A stretch of 64,000 nucleotides of DNA from Rhodococcus rhodnii (GCA_000720375.1 JOAA01000003.1:310001-374000); one strand, 5' to 3'; shown: positions 8,209 through 18,546, counted from the stretch's first letter. The notes: generated by a model from the sequence alone, not told the origin. Program-made: numbers and translations.

Positions 8209-9737
8209 ATCAACGTCGGGCGGTCCGCGTCGAAGGCCTTCCGCAGCGCGCCAGGAAGATCGTCGGGCTGCGTGATGCCGTGACATCCCAGCGATCGCGC
8301 CAAAGCCGCGAAGTCTGGTGACGGCAGGTCCACGGCGACGGGATTGTCTCCGCGCGCAACCATTTCCCGGCGGATCTCGCCGTATCCGCCGTTGTCGACC
8401 ACGATGACCGCGATGGGCAGGCCCAGCGCCGCGGCCGCGGCGAGTTCCGGCGCGGTGAACATGAACCCGCCGTCGCCATGCAAAGCAGCCACACGCGCGG
8501 TTTTCCGGCCGAGCTTGGCTCCAATGGCGGCAGGCAGGCCATAGCCCAACGTGCCAAGTCCCGTGGGATACAAGAAAGATCCCGGCACGTATCGAGGAAG
8601 GTTCGAGTAGGCACCGTAGTAACAGGCCGTGGCGCTGTCTCCAGCCAAGATTCCGTCCCGCCCAAGCGTTTCGCTCAACGCGTCGACCAGTGGCGACCAC
8701 GCTGCGCCCTCGGCAGCAGCTTCGGTGGCGATCCTGGCGCGCCACTTGGCTGCACGCTCCAGGTCGGCTCGGGGTGCCACCATTGCCGTTATCGCTGCCA
8801 GCGTCCGCGCCGCGTCACCAACCAGCGGGATGTCTGGCTGCGCGTTGGTGACGACCTGAGCCGGGTCGATGTCGATCCGGATCAGCTTTCCGGTGAAGGT
8901 GAACGGCCCATTCCAGAGGTCCGCGGGCGCCAGTTCCGTGCCGACGGCCAGAACGACGTCGCACTCGGCGACGAACTCAGCGGCGGCCGGGTGGTGCAGC
9001 CCCGCACCCAGGGCGTACTCGTGGTCCTCGGGCAGGATTCCCTTCCCGTTCGCGGTCGACAGGACGGGTGCGGCCAGGCGCGTCGCGAGAGCCATCAACT
9101 CAGTGGCGGCACCACGTGCACCTCCGCCGACGATGATTCCGGGACGTTGAGCACCACGCAGCACCGTCGCGGCCGCCGTGGGATCAGCAACTGGAGGACT
9201 GACGGCAATCGGAGCGACGATCTGGGTGTCCGCGATCGCGTCCAGGAGGTCGTAGGGAATCTCCAGGTGCCGAGGGCGGGGACGTCCCGACGACATCTCG
9301 GCAAACGCTTGCGCGACGGCCAGTGATATCTCTTCCACGCTGTGGACGCGGTGGCTGCCTGCGGTGACCGCCTCCATCGCGCCGGACTGGTCGCGTACCT
9401 CATGCAGCATCCCCACCCACCGGCCAGGATGGTCGACCGGTGGGCCCGGCGAGATCAGCAGCATCGGCACGGAGTCCGAATAGGCCTGTGCCGCGGCGGT
9501 CGCGGCGTTGAGGATGCCCGGGCCGCTCGTGGTGATACAGACCCCTGGTTTCCCTGTGGCGCGCGCGTAGCCGTCGGCCGCGAACCCGGCGCCTTGCTCG
9601 TGTCGAGGCGAAACGTGCTGAATCCCCAGATGTGCATAGATTCCCAGGTTGTGTGTGCCCGGGATGCCGAACACCACCTCGACGTCATGCTCGGCCAGTG
9701 AACGCACCAGCGCCTCGCCACCGCTCAGCCTCGGCAT
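8184..9737 (-). CDS. ThDP-dependent 2-oxoacid decarboxylase, AruI (5-guanidino-2-oxopentanoate decarboxylase)-like
   Basis: This is a 517-residue acetolactate-synthase-fold enzyme. The activating glutamate lies in RHEQGAGFAADGYAR (E47) and the diphosphate/Mg motif is GDGG...DNGGYGE near residue 430. The PRHEQGAGF and GRPRPRHLEIP segments resemble AruI of the arginine transaminase pathway, which decarboxylates a 2-oxoacid to an aldehyde, rather than true acetolactate synthase. It is the last gene of a three-gene operon. Its ATG overlaps the upstream stop as TGATG, indicating translational coupling. A longer frame upstream overlaps the synthetase gene and is rejected. The exact 2-oxoacid is not determinable; it probably comes from the dehydrogenase at 6415. 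Confidence 0.8.
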   Translation of the reverse strand: MPRLSGGEALVRSLAEHDVEVVFGIPGTHNLGIYAHLGIQHVSPRHEQGAGFAADGYARATGKPGVCITTSGPGILNAATAAAQAYSDSVPMLLISPGPPVDHPGRWVGMLHEVRDQSGAMEAVTAGSHRVHSVEEISLAVAQAFAEMSSGRPRPRHLEIPYDLLDAIADTQIVAPIAVSPPVADPTAAATVLRGAQRPGIIVGGGARGAATELMALATRLAAPVLSTANGKGILPEDHEYALGAGLHHPAAAEFVAECDVVLAVGTELAPADLWNGPFTFTGKLIRIDIDPAQVVTNAQPDIPLVGDAARTLAAITAMVAPRADLERAAKWRARIATEAAAEGAAWSPLVDALSETLGRDGILAGDSATACYYGAYSNLPRYVPGSFLYPTGLGTLGYGLPAAIGAKLGRKTARVAALHGDGGFMFTAPELAAAAALGLPIAVIVVDNGGYGEIRREMVARGDNPVAVDLPSPDFAALARSLGCHGITQPDDLPGALRKAFDADRPTLIHLLETDA

Positions 9738-11719
9738 CAGCGCCCCACCACCAGTGCGTCCACCGCGAGCGGGCCGTCCGCCGTGACCCGCACGGGATTC
9801 AGTTCGAGCTCGGCAATGTCCGTACGCGCGGCGATCAATTCCGATACCGCCACGATGACTTCGGCCACGCCCCGCACGTCGACGGCCGGTCTGCCGCGCC
9901 ACCCGTCCAACAACGGCGCGCAACGCAGCCGTCGGACCATGGTCAGCGCCTGGTCAATGTCGACGGGAGCCAGCTCCACTGTGGTGTCCCGGTGAAGCTC
10001 GGTTGCGACGCCACCGGCTCCCACCATGACCACTGGACCAAACGACGCGTCGCGGTGTGCACCGATGATCAATTCGACAGCCTCAGGGCGGGTGTCCATC
10101 TCCTCGACCACGTAGCGACCTGGTCCGAGGCGTGCGACGAGTTGGGCGTGCGCGTCGACCACCGCGGCGTGATCGGACAGACCAAGCAGGACGGCACCGG
10201 ACTCGCTCTTGTGCGTGAGCCAGTCGGCCTTCAGCACGTAAGGAGCACGCAGGCCAGAAAACTGGACCACCCCGTTGACCTCGGCACACGGCGGAAATCT
10301 GACACCGACCGTGGCGAGCAGTTCCCTCGCGGCGAGGTACCCGGTGCCAACGTCGCCCGCCTCGCGGCCGACTTCCGGAACCTTCCGAGGCTTTGCTCCC
10401 GCTGCTCGCACTCCCCCACGCAGTGCGACCAGCGCGGTATCGACGTCGCGAAACACCGGGATGCCGTTGTCGCGCAACGCCTCCACCGTTGGGCCATCCG
10501 CCGCCATGCTATGCACGACAACGGTTCGACCGCTAACGGCAAGGTGCTCAACGACTTCCAGCTCACGCGCACGCAGTTCCGGAATGTCCACGCCGTAGCT
10601 GCCGAAGTATCCGGTGATCAGGACCGTGTCGACTTCCCCGCTCGCGGCCAACGCGGTCGCGATCCGGCTGAAGACGCTCAGGTCTTTCTCGCCCTCACCG
10701 GCCAGATCGATCGGATTGCGGCTGCTGGCGCGTTCGGGCAGCCACTGGGAGACCACCGCCGACAGCTCGTCGGACAACCGCGGAACCTGCAGGTCGGCCG
10801 CGCTCGCGATATCCGCCGCGATCGCGCCCTGCCCACCGCTGTCGGTCAAGATCGCGAGCCGGTCGCCGGTGACCGTCGTGCAGAGTAGAAGGTGCGCCAC
10901 CGAAGCCAGCTCCGCTGGTGTCCGAACACGAACCGCACCGGCGGCACGGCACGCTGCGTCGACCACATCGAGTGGCGCGGTGAGCGCGCCAGTATGGGAT
11001 TGAGCCGTCTCACGGCTCGCATCGCTGGCGCCGACCGTGAGAAGCAGGGTGGGTTTGCCCGCGGCCCATAGGTCGGCCAGTGCACGCACCAGGGTCCGGC
11101 CGTCACCAAAGTCCTCTATGTACAGGGCAACCGCACGAGTCGGCTCATGGTCGACTAGGTCGGCCAGTACGTCGGTCACGGTGACGTCCACTTGGTCGCC
11201 CACCGAGACGAACCGAGACACACCAACGCCGAGCGACGCCGCCAGATTCGCGATCTCCATGCCGAGCTGACCGCTTTGCGACACGATCCCCAGCGCGCCA
11301 CCGGTGAAGGTGCCCCACGCAAGCCGCAGGTCGGTGGACGCATCGTAAAGCCCCAGGCAGTTAGGTCCGATCATTCGCACACCCGTTGCCCGGATTCGCG
11401 TGGCGAGGTCCTTGCTGGACGCCTTTCCAGCCGAGATGTCGAGCAGGCCGCGAACGCCAAGGCTCACCGCTTCGTCCACCACGGAATCGGTCGACGGGAC
11501 CGCGAGCACGACCAGGTCGGGCACTTCCGGAAGATCGCCGAGTCGCTGATACGCAGATTGTCCAAGAACCGTGTCGGCCTTGGCATTGACCATGTAGACA
11601 GCTCGTCGGTGCGCGCCGGCCAAGGCGCCACGAGCGAGCCAGTGGCCCCATTTCGCGGGGTGGTCACTCGCCCCGACCACCGCGATTGACCTGGGGTTAC
11701 GGAAGACGTCGAACGTCAC
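9737..11719 (-). CDS. acyl-CoA synthetase (ADP-forming), acetate-CoA ligase family
   Basis: This 660-residue protein fuses a CoA-binding domain (residues about 5-100, with VVGASDHPAKWG), succinyl-CoA-ligase-like domains and a C-terminal ATP-grasp domain (about 450-655). The catalytic phospho-histidine is in SHTGALTAP. These enzymes interconvert acyl-CoA + ADP + Pi with acid + CoA + ATP. In this operon it would activate the acid made from the decarboxylase's aldehyde, or harvest ATP from the acyl-CoA. The start overlaps the acyl-CoA dehydrogenase stop by 4 bases (ATGA), and its own stop overlaps the next start. No aldehyde dehydrogenase gene lies in the operon. Confidence 0.87.
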   Translation of the reverse strand: MTFDVFRNPRSIAVVGASDHPAKWGHWLARGALAGAHRRAVYMVNAKADTVLGQSAYQRLGDLPEVPDLVVLAVPSTDSVVDEAVSLGVRGLLDISAGKASSKDLATRIRATGVRMIGPNCLGLYDASTDLRLAWGTFTGGALGIVSQSGQLGMEIANLAASLGVGVSRFVSVGDQVDVTVTDVLADLVDHEPTRAVALYIEDFGDGRTLVRALADLWAAGKPTLLLTVGASDASRETAQSHTGALTAPLDVVDAACRAAGAVRVRTPAELASVAHLLLCTTVTGDRLAILTDSGGQGAIAADIASAADLQVPRLSDELSAVVSQWLPERASSRNPIDLAGEGEKDLSVFSRIATALAASGEVDTVLITGYFGSYGVDIPELRARELEVVEHLAVSGRTVVVHSMAADGPTVEALRDNGIPVFRDVDTALVALRGGVRAAGAKPRKVPEVGREAGDVGTGYLAARELLATVGVRFPPCAEVNGVVQFSGLRAPYVLKADWLTHKSESGAVLLGLSDHAAVVDAHAQLVARLGPGRYVVEEMDTRPEAVELIIGAHRDASFGPVVMVGAGGVATELHRDTTVELAPVDIDQALTMVRRLRCAPLLDGWRGRPAVDVRGVAEVIVAVSELIAARTDIAELELNPVRVTADGPLAVDALVVGR

Positions 11720-12882
11720 GACCGGGCCAACCGACGGGAGATGACCAGCCGCTGGATGTCAGAGGTGCCTTCCTCGATCTCCTCCAACTTCGCGTCCCGC
11801 AGCCATTTCTCGGCCAGGAACTCCTGCGAATAGCCCCATCCACCGAGGGTCTGGACGGCCGCCCACGTGCACCACATCGCGTTCTCGGAGCCGACGAGTT
11901 TGGCCATCGCCGCCTCTGAGGTGACGTCCTCACCCGCGTCGAAGAGCTGGGCCGCGCGCATGGTCAGCAGCCGCGAGATGTCCACTTTGGTCGCCATGTC
12001 GGCGAGCCGGAACGCGACCGCCTGATGGTCGATGATCGGCACGCCGAACTGCTGACGTTTCTTCGCATACGTTGTCGCAAGGTCCAGAGCTGCCCGCGAC
12101 AGGCCGGTGGTGGCGGCGCCGATCAGGATCCGGGAGGCGTCGAACGTCCGCATCAGCCCGTAGAAACCCTGGCCTTCCTCGCCAAGCCGATCGGCCACCG
12201 GCACCTTGACGTGGTCCAGGAACACTTCCGCGTTGACGATCGCGCGCTGCCCGAGCTTGCGCATCGGCTTGCCCACGGTCAGTCCTTCGGAGTCACGATC
12301 GACTACGAACGCGGTGACTCCCTTGCTGCGCGAGCCCGGCGCCACAGTGGCAAAGATGACGAACGACTGAGCGTAAGGCGCGTTCGAGATCCACGCTTTC
12401 TGTCCATTGAGGACGTAGTGGTCGCCGCGCCTGACGGCCGTGGTGCGCAGTGATGCGGCATCCGAGCCGACGTCTGGTTCGGTGACCGCGAGCGCGGTGA
12501 GCGGCGGGTCGTCGCCGCACAGTGGCTCAAGCCAGCGGCCACGCTGCTCCGCGGTACCCAGTTCCAGGATCGGTGCGGCGTAGAAACCGTTGGAGGTGAT
12601 CAGGTTTCCGATGCCGATGTCACCGTGGCACAGCTCTTCCTGCACACGCGCCTGGGTCACCAGGTCGACCACTCCGCCCCCGCCAACCTCCGAGGGCAGC
12701 ATGAACGCGGTGAGGCCGATTTTCGCGGCCGCCCGCCACAGGTCGAGTGGCGACTCGATCTGCGCGTCGTCCACCGCACGGGCCACAGGCCTGATGTCCC
12801 GGGTGGCGAACTGCGCTGCCAGCTCGAGGAACTGACGCTGCTCGCCGGTCAGGTGCACCGCGTCGCGAACCGGTCGGGCCAT
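11716..12882 (-). CDS. acyl-CoA dehydrogenase
   Basis: This 388-residue flavoprotein belongs to the short/medium-chain acyl-CoA dehydrogenase family. It shows the FAD-contact motif ALAVTEPDVGSD, the WISNAPYAQ segment, and the C-terminal LEEIEEGTSDIQRLV signature, where E371 is the expected catalytic base. It introduces a trans-2,3 double bond into an acyl-CoA. It is the first gene of a leftward operon with ADP-forming acyl-CoA synthetase and ThDP decarboxylase. A TetR-like site sits 18 bp upstream of its start. The substrate is unknown. Confidence 0.92.
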   Translation of the reverse strand: MARPVRDAVHLTGEQRQFLELAAQFATRDIRPVARAVDDAQIESPLDLWRAAAKIGLTAFMLPSEVGGGGVVDLVTQARVQEELCHGDIGIGNLITSNGFYAAPILELGTAEQRGRWLEPLCGDDPPLTALAVTEPDVGSDAASLRTTAVRRGDHYVLNGQKAWISNAPYAQSFVIFATVAPGSRSKGVTAFVVDRDSEGLTVGKPMRKLGQRAIVNAEVFLDHVKVPVADRLGEEGQGFYGLMRTFDASRILIGAATTGLSRAALDLATTYAKKRQQFGVPIIDHQAVAFRLADMATKVDISRLLTMRAAQLFDAGEDVTSEAAMAKLVGSENAMWCTWAAVQTLGGWGYSQEFLAEKWLRDAKLEEIEEGTSDIQRLVISRRLARS

Positions 12883-12900
12883 GAGCTCCCCTCCGAAAAT

Positions 12901-12918
12901 TAACTGGCCAGTCAGTTA
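12901..12918. promoter_or_regulatory. candidate TetR operator upstream of the acyl-CoA dehydrogenase operon
   Basis: TAACTG-N6-CAGTTA inverted repeat, with a nested perfect palindrome ACTGGCCAGT at 12903-12912. TGGCCAGTCAGTTAT (12905-12919) differs by one base from the element at 6306-6320. It lies between divergent genes, so the LuxR-type gene at 12987 could also be affected. Confidence 0.6.
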
Positions 12919-12986
12919 TATAACTTCGCTCGTAGCGGAAGGGTTGTCAAGAGGGGCCTGAGCACTGTCACCAGCGGAGCGACCCT

Positions 12987-15731
12987 GTGATACTTCGCGT
13001 CATGACCTTGATCGGCCGGGCGAACGAGGTGGCCAGGTTCCAAGCCACCCTCGACCGGCCAGGCAGCAAGCCCTGGGTCATCGAAGTCGTCGGCGAGCCG
13101 GGCATCGGCAAAAGCCACCTGCTCGACGAAATGCGTGCACACGCACTGCGGCAGGGAATGCTGGTGCTGAGCTCGCGATCGACCGAGCGCGGCCGGCAGG
13201 TCCCGTTCAGCACGATCACCAAAGCCCTAGCCGACCACGTCCGCGCGGCCGATCTCGGAAAATCCCAGCGGGCCGCGCTGGCCCCGCTGTTCCCTCAACT
13301 GGGCCCGCATTCAGGGACGGTCGAGCGGTACCGGATCCACCGGGCCGTCCGGGCATTGCTCGAGTCACTGGCCAAGCCGGCTGGCCTGGTCCTGCTGCTT
13401 GACGATCTGCATTGGGTAGACGACGGCACCGCCGAACTGCTGGCGCATCTGTTGCGCCACCCACCGGCCGGTCCCTTGCTCGTCGTGCTGGCCTACCGGC
13501 CGGCACAAGCGTCGGCGCAGGTCACCGCAGCCATCGACCAGGCGGTACGGGACGGCGACGCCGAACGAATGGCATTGGAAGCGCTGACGGTCGACCAGTT
13601 CGCCGAGATTCTCGGCGAGGGCGTTCCCCGCGCTCGATCCGAAGCACTGCATCAAGTGTCCGGCGGCAACCCGTTCTATCTGGGGCTGCTGACAGCGCCA
13701 CCCAACGGAACCGCAGGGGCCTCGTTGATCGACGAGCTCGCCGGGCTTGCTCCCGTGGTCCGGCTGGTGGCGTGGTCGGCGGCGGTGGCCGGCGATCCCT
13801 TCGAGCCAGGTCTGGTCGCGGCGATCGCCGCGCTGAACACCGCCGACACCCTCGAGGCGCTCGATGACTTGATGGCCCGTGACCTGATCCGGGCTGACGA
13901 CGAACGCAGGCTGCGATTCCGGCACCCCCTGGTCCGTCAGATCACTTATCTGGATGGGGACGAGATCTGGACGCGGCTCGCCCATGACCGTGCCGCCGCC
14001 GAACTGGCGCGACGGGATGCGCCCGTGGCCGTCCGCGCGCACCACACCGCCCTTGCCGCACGCGCCGGAGATCTGGACGCGATCAGCACGCTGATCCGTG
14101 CCGCCGAGTCAACGATGCACGAAACACCGGCAACTGCCGCGCACTGGCTCCGGATGGCTCTCGACCTGCTGCCTGACGGACAACCACAGCTCAGGCACCG
14201 GCTGATGACGATGACCGGCCACGCCATGGCCGTCACCGGGCGCCTGGCCGAAAGCCGCGACCTGCTCCGCACCGCGTTGGCCGAGCTTCCTAGCGACGAT
14301 GTGGAAAACAGGACGACTGCAGCAACCTTGTGCGGGATGGCCGAGCGGCTGCTGGGCGAGCACGTGGCCGCGCGCTCGATGTTGCGCGCGGAGATGTCCG
14401 CCGGGACGCACACCATCGGCGCGGCCAGGCTGAAACTCGAGGTGGTTCTCAATGGCGTGATGCGTGGCGAGTTCGAGCAGGACATCAACCTCCTCGATGA
14501 GGTACTCGGCTTCGCCAGACGATCAGCCGACCGCGTGTTGGAGGCCGCAGCACTCACCCTGCTCTCGTGGGCCAGTTACCTGGCAGGCGACATAGCCCAG
14601 TCAGTCGAGAGTTGTGATGCGGCGAAGGCACTGTTCGACGGACTGCCCGACGGTGAGATCGGCGAGTGGATCGAACTGGCCGTCTGGTTGAGCCATGCCG
14701 AAGGTGCCCTGGAGCGGTCCGATGACGCGTTGCGCCATGTGGATCGAGGTATCGCACTGGCGACGGCCACCGGCCGGACGTACGTGCTGCCGCAACTTCT
14801 GGTTCGCCGAGCGATCCTGCTGCGCTGGCTCGGCAGACTCGACGAAGCGGTTCACCATGCACTGGATGGCGCGGCACTTGCGCAGGATCATGGCAGCGGA
14901 CCGCTCTATGGCTTCGGTTTGTTGGTGGCCAGCCGGATCCGCCTTGTCGTTGGTGATTCAGTGGGCGCCGCCGAAGCCGCGCGGTTGGCGCTGGACGGCC
15001 TCGGCAACGATCCGTTCTGTCCATCCGGTACCGCACGCAAGATGCTGGCGCTCGCGACCGGCCAGGCCGACGGGATGGACGTCGCGATGGAGGTGCTGGG
15101 CGGGCCCGAACTGACCAAGATCGATCCGTATACCCAACCGATCCGCTACGAGGAACTCACCAGGGTCGACCTGGCTGCCGGGCACGTCGATCGCGCGCGG
15201 GAATGGGCATGGCGCGCTCAACGGGCCACCCACCCTGACCTGCCGATAGGCGTCGGCCTGGCCCATCTCGCGGCGGCGCATGCCGAGTTGGGCGCCGGGG
15301 ACAACGACCTCGCCAAGACCTGTGCCTCGGCGGCGATCGAGGCCTTCGAGCGTGCCGCTGCAAGGTTCGACGCTGGGCGGGCATATCTGGCCTCAGGCCG
15401 TGCGTCAGCCGCACTCGGTGACTCGGCGGAGGCAGTCGTCGAACTGGAGAAAGCCGCGGCGTTGCTCACGGCAGCAGGTGCGCCGGTCCTGTCCGCGCAG
15501 GCCACCCGCGAGCTCCGGCAGCTCGGCCGCCGGGCAGCGGGATCGGAAACCCTGACCGCGCGGGAACGGGAAATCGCCGAGCTCGTCGCCTCCGGCAGCT
15601 CCAACCGGCAGATCGCCGAGGCGCTCGTGATCAGCGAACGGACTGTCGGCACGCACCTGACGAGGATTTACGCCAAACTGGGAGTTTCTTCACGCGCTGC
15701 GCTGGCGGCGCAACACACCCGCGGCGAATAG
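12987..15731 (+). CDS. LAL-type LuxR transcriptional regulator (first of a tandem pair)
   Basis: This is a 914-residue large ATP-binding LuxR regulator. The AAA ATPase part begins with Walker A GEPGIGKS (residues 36-43) and a Walker B-like [12 protein letters not shown] long alpha-helical TPR-like middle follows. A C-terminal LuxR helix-turn-helix has [24 protein letters not shown], with [17 protein letters not shown] after it. These proteins are typically pathway-specific activators. The GTG at 12987 has GGAG 7 bases upstream; an ATG at 13002 is the alternative. It ends 4 bases before a second regulator of the same architecture, so the pair is probably one transcript arising by duplication. 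Targets are unknown; the SnoaL-like and ABC-F genes are the nearest candidates. Confidence 0.88.
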   Translation: MILRVMTLIGRANEVARFQATLDRPGSKPWVIEVVGEPGIGKSHLLDEMRAHALRQGMLVLSSRSTERGRQVPFSTITKALADHVRAADLGKSQRAALAPLFPQLGPHSGTVERYRIHRAVRALLESLAKPAGLVLLLDDLHWVDDGTAELLAHLLRHPPAGPLLVVLAYRPAQASAQVTAAIDQAVRDGDAERMALEALTVDQFAEILGEGVPRARSEALHQVSGGNPFYLGLLTAPPNGTAGASLIDELAGLAPVVRLVAWSAAVAGDPFEPGLVAAIAALNTADTLEALDDLMARDLIRADDERRLRFRHPLVRQITYLDGDEIWTRLAHDRAAAELARRDAPVAVRAHHTALAARAGDLDAISTLIRAAESTMHETPATAAHWLRMALDLLPDGQPQLRHRLMTMTGHAMAVTGRLAESRDLLRTALAELPSDDVENRTTAATLCGMAERLLGEHVAARSMLRAEMSAGTHTIGAARLKLEVVLNGVMRGEFEQDINLLDEVLGFARRSADRVLEAAALTLLSWASYLAGDIAQSVESCDAAKALFDGLPDGEIGEWIELAVWLSHAEGALERSDDALRHVDRGIALATATGRTYVLPQLLVRRAILLRWLGRLDEAVHHALDGAALAQDHGSGPLYGFGLLVASRIRLVVGDSVGAAEAARLALDGLGNDPFCPSGTARKMLALATGQADGMDVAMEVLGGPELTKIDPYTQPIRYEELTRVDLAAGHVDRAREWAWRAQRATHPDLPIGVGLAHLAAAHAELGAGDNDLAKTCASAAIEAFERAAARFDAGRAYLASGRASAALGDSAEAVVELEKAAALLTAAGAPVLSAQATRELRQLGRRAAGSETLTAREREIAELVASGSSNRQIAEALVISERTVGTHLTRIYAKLGVSSRAALAAQHTRGE

Positions 15732-15735
15732 GGAT

Positions 15736-18543
15736 ATGGAGGCCATGGCGCACTTTGTGGGGCGGGCCGACGAACTGGCTGTGCTGACGGCACTCTTGGC
15801 TCGCCCGGGCTCATGCGTCGCGGAGATCGTGGGCGAACCGGGCATCGGCAAGACCCGGCTACTGGCCGAATTCCGGGCGGTGGCGTCCGCGAAGGGCCAC
15901 CGGGTGCTCGCTGGGCAAGCCGGCGAGTTGTCCGGCACCGTGCCGTTCTCCGTCCTGGTCGACGCCATCGACGACGTCTTGGTGGGTTGCCGGCCGCCGC
16001 TGGACGACCATTCGCTGGCGCTGCTGGCCGACGTGCTGCCGTCGATCGAAGATTTCGCCCCGGCTGAACGCCCCGCGAGCGGCGGCCGGTACCGGGTCCA
16101 CGCGGCACTCAGCGACCTGCTGGAGTGGCTGGCTGCTCCCGGCGGCCTGGTCCTGACCCTCGACGACGTGCACTGGGCCGACGAAGCGACCTCGGAGTTA
16201 CTGGGTCGTCTGCTGCGACGGCCACCCAAGGTGCCGATGGTGATCGTGCTGGCGTATCGACCGCGCCAGCAGCCGTCACACCTGACGGCGGCGCTCACAG
16301 CGGGCCACAGCGAAATCGTCGAACTTGCTCCGCTGTCGCGGGATCAGATCGCCGAGCTGGTCGGCCCGGACGTGTCGCAGCACCGATTGAACCGGCTGTA
16401 CGACCTCAGCGGCGGCAATCCGCTCTACCTGGACGCATTGTCCAAAGTGGGCACTCTTGCCTCGTTCGACGCCGTGTTGCACGCGGAACTGGCCATGCTC
16501 GCCGAACCGGAGCGGCTGGCCGCGCACGCGGCCGCGGCGTTGGACGAACCGTTCGAACTGGACACGGTCGCGCGGGTGGCCGAGTTGTCCAAGCATGAGG
16601 CCAGATCCGCGCTGGACGGGCTCGTCGCACGAGACCTGATTCGCTCTGACGGACGCAAGTGGCGTTACCGGCATCCGCTGGTCCGGCGCGCCGCCTACCG
16701 CTCCGCCAGCCGAGGCTGGTTGCACGGAGCGCACGCACGGGCGGCCAGGACGTTGGTGAACGCGCCCTTCGTCCAGCAAGCCCCGCACGTGATGCGGGTG
16801 GCGCAAGTAGGTGACCAGGTGGCCATCGACCTGCTCACGAACGCAGCCCGTGAGGCACTCGCGCACGGCCCGGCAATGGCCGCGCAGTGGTTGCGGGCGG
16901 CCATTGACCTGCTGCCCGAAACCGCGGCGGACCAACGGCTGGGACTGCTCGCCGAGCTCGGCCACGCGCTCTCGCTGAGCGGTTCAGTGCACGAAAGCCG
17001 CGACGTCCTTCAGGCCGTGTTGCACCAGTTGCCAGCTGACGAACCGGCTCAGCGTGCGGCGGCCGTGGTGTCGTGCGCACGGGTGGAGCAGTTGCTGGGC
17101 CACCACCACGAGGCCCGCGGCCTGTTGCTGGCCGAATTGCGGCGCCTGCCGAAGACGCATCCCGCCGAGAAGGTCCGGCTCGAACTGGAACTCGGTTCCG
17201 TGGGCTTGATCAGTTGCGACTTCCAGATCGAGATCGGCTGGATCGACGACGCTCTGGCCACCGCACGTGAATTGGGCGACCGGACCATGGAAGCCGAGGC
17301 GTGCAGTGTTCACGCGCTCGCCGCATACGGCTCCTCGGACGCGGCCACCGCACTCGAGTGGCAGAAAAAAGGAGCCATGCTCCTTGACCAGCTGTCGGAC
17401 GACGACCTGGCCGCCAACCTGAACGGACCGGTGACGTTGGGCTGGGCCGAGCTGTACCTGGCCAAGCCACGCGTGGCCTTGCGGCACATCGACCGCGGGC
17501 TGGCTTTGTCGGCGCGCACTGGGCAAAGCCACCAACTCGTGTACCTGCTCACGGGGAAAGCCATGGCGCTGTTGCTGTTGGGCGACCTCGTGGAAGCAGG
17601 TGTGAGTGTGGCCGAGGCGGTGGAGGTCGCGGAGTTGTCCGCGAGCGACAAGCTGCGAGTGGCGGCGTACACCGTCCAGGCGATGGTGGAAACAAGCCGC
17701 CGCAACCATGATCTCGCGTTGCGGGCCGGCCGGCGGGCGGCCCGCGCGGGCGGTGACACTTTGGACTGGTGGTCGGCGGTCGCGGGCTGCGCGTTGGGCG
17801 CTGCGTGGCTGATCAACGGGGACGCGGACGCGTGTGTGGCCGATTTGGTGCGCCTGGCCGGCGGGCCTGAGCTGCCGTTGCTGGATCCCTTGCACAGGCC
17901 CGTTTTCGCGCGCGGGCTGGTGGCCGCCGAGCTGACCCGGGGTCGTCCCGACGAGGCCCGGCGATGGATCGAGTGGATGGAACAGTCCGTGGCGGGCTGT
18001 CGTGGCGGCGACCTGCTGGCCAACCGGTCGGGCCACATCGCCTACTGTCACGCCACGGTCCGCATGGCCGAACGCGACCCGCACGCGGCGATCGAATACG
18101 CGGCCAAGGCGGTGTCAGCGTTCCAAGCGACCGATCATCTGGTGCCAGAAGTGGAAAGCCGCGAGATTCTGGGTACGGCATTGGCCGCGTCCGGCGACGT
18201 CCCCGCTGCGATCAAGGAACTGACCGAGGTCGCGAGTTCGTACGACCGCTACGGCATGGCGTGGCGACGCGATGGCGTGTATCGGCGGTTGCGTACGTTG
18301 GGCCACAACGCTGTGGCGCCACGGAGGTCGGCGACGCAGACCACCCTCCCGCAGCTGACGGCGCGGGAAGCCGAAGTCGCGCAGCTTGTCGCCGACGGCC
18401 TGACCAACCGCGAGATCATGCATCGGCTGCGGCTCAGCAGACGAACCGTCGAGACCCATATCTCCAACATCCGCGGCAAGCTGGCTGTCGAATCAAGGGC
18501 CGCACTGGCCGCGACCGTCATCCGGGCTGGTCAGGCCTCGTAG
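15736..18543 (+). CDS. LAL-type LuxR transcriptional regulator (second of a tandem pair), with a TTA codon
   Basis: This 935-residue regulator has the same domain order as its upstream neighbour: Walker A GEPGIGKT (33-40), Walker B-like LTLDDVHWAD, a helical repeat region, and a C-terminal LuxR domain (LTAREAEVAQLVADGLTNRE, then LSRRTVETHISNIRGKL). The two share architecture but are clearly diverged, so the duplication is old. Codon 155 (16198-16200) is TTA, the rare leucine codon that in streptomycetes makes translation depend on bldA tRNA and is typical of regulators of development and secondary metabolism. The start follows the previous stop by 4 bases. Confidence 0.88.
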   Translation: MEAMAHFVGRADELAVLTALLARPGSCVAEIVGEPGIGKTRLLAEFRAVASAKGHRVLAGQAGELSGTVPFSVLVDAIDDVLVGCRPPLDDHSLALLADVLPSIEDFAPAERPASGGRYRVHAALSDLLEWLAAPGGLVLTLDDVHWADEATSELLGRLLRRPPKVPMVIVLAYRPRQQPSHLTAALTAGHSEIVELAPLSRDQIAELVGPDVSQHRLNRLYDLSGGNPLYLDALSKVGTLASFDAVLHAELAMLAEPERLAAHAAAALDEPFELDTVARVAELSKHEARSALDGLVARDLIRSDGRKWRYRHPLVRRAAYRSASRGWLHGAHARAARTLVNAPFVQQAPHVMRVAQVGDQVAIDLLTNAAREALAHGPAMAAQWLRAAIDLLPETAADQRLGLLAELGHALSLSGSVHESRDVLQAVLHQLPADEPAQRAAAVVSCARVEQLLGHHHEARGLLLAELRRLPKTHPAEKVRLELELGSVGLISCDFQIEIGWIDDALATARELGDRTMEAEACSVHALAAYGSSDAATALEWQKKGAMLLDQLSDDDLAANLNGPVTLGWAELYLAKPRVALRHIDRGLALSARTGQSHQLVYLLTGKAMALLLLGDLVEAGVSVAEAVEVAELSASDKLRVAAYTVQAMVETSRRNHDLALRAGRRAARAGGDTLDWWSAVAGCALGAAWLINGDADACVADLVRLAGGPELPLLDPLHRPVFARGLVAAELTRGRPDEARRWIEWMEQSVAGCRGGDLLANRSGHIAYCHATVRMAERDPHAAIEYAAKAVSAFQATDHLVPEVESREILGTALAASGDVPAAIKELTEVASSYDRYGMAWRRDGVYRRLRTLGHNAVAPRRSATQTTLPQLTAREAEVAQLVADGLTNREIMHRLRLSRRTVETHISNIRGKLAVESRAALAATVIRAGQAS

Positions 18544-18546
18544 CCA

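Noticed and set aside
8184..9923. Longer start (9923) for the decarboxylase
   Set aside because: The extra 62 residues are Arg/Gly-rich read-through of the synthetase gene. The ATG at 9737 overlaps that gene's stop as TGATG.
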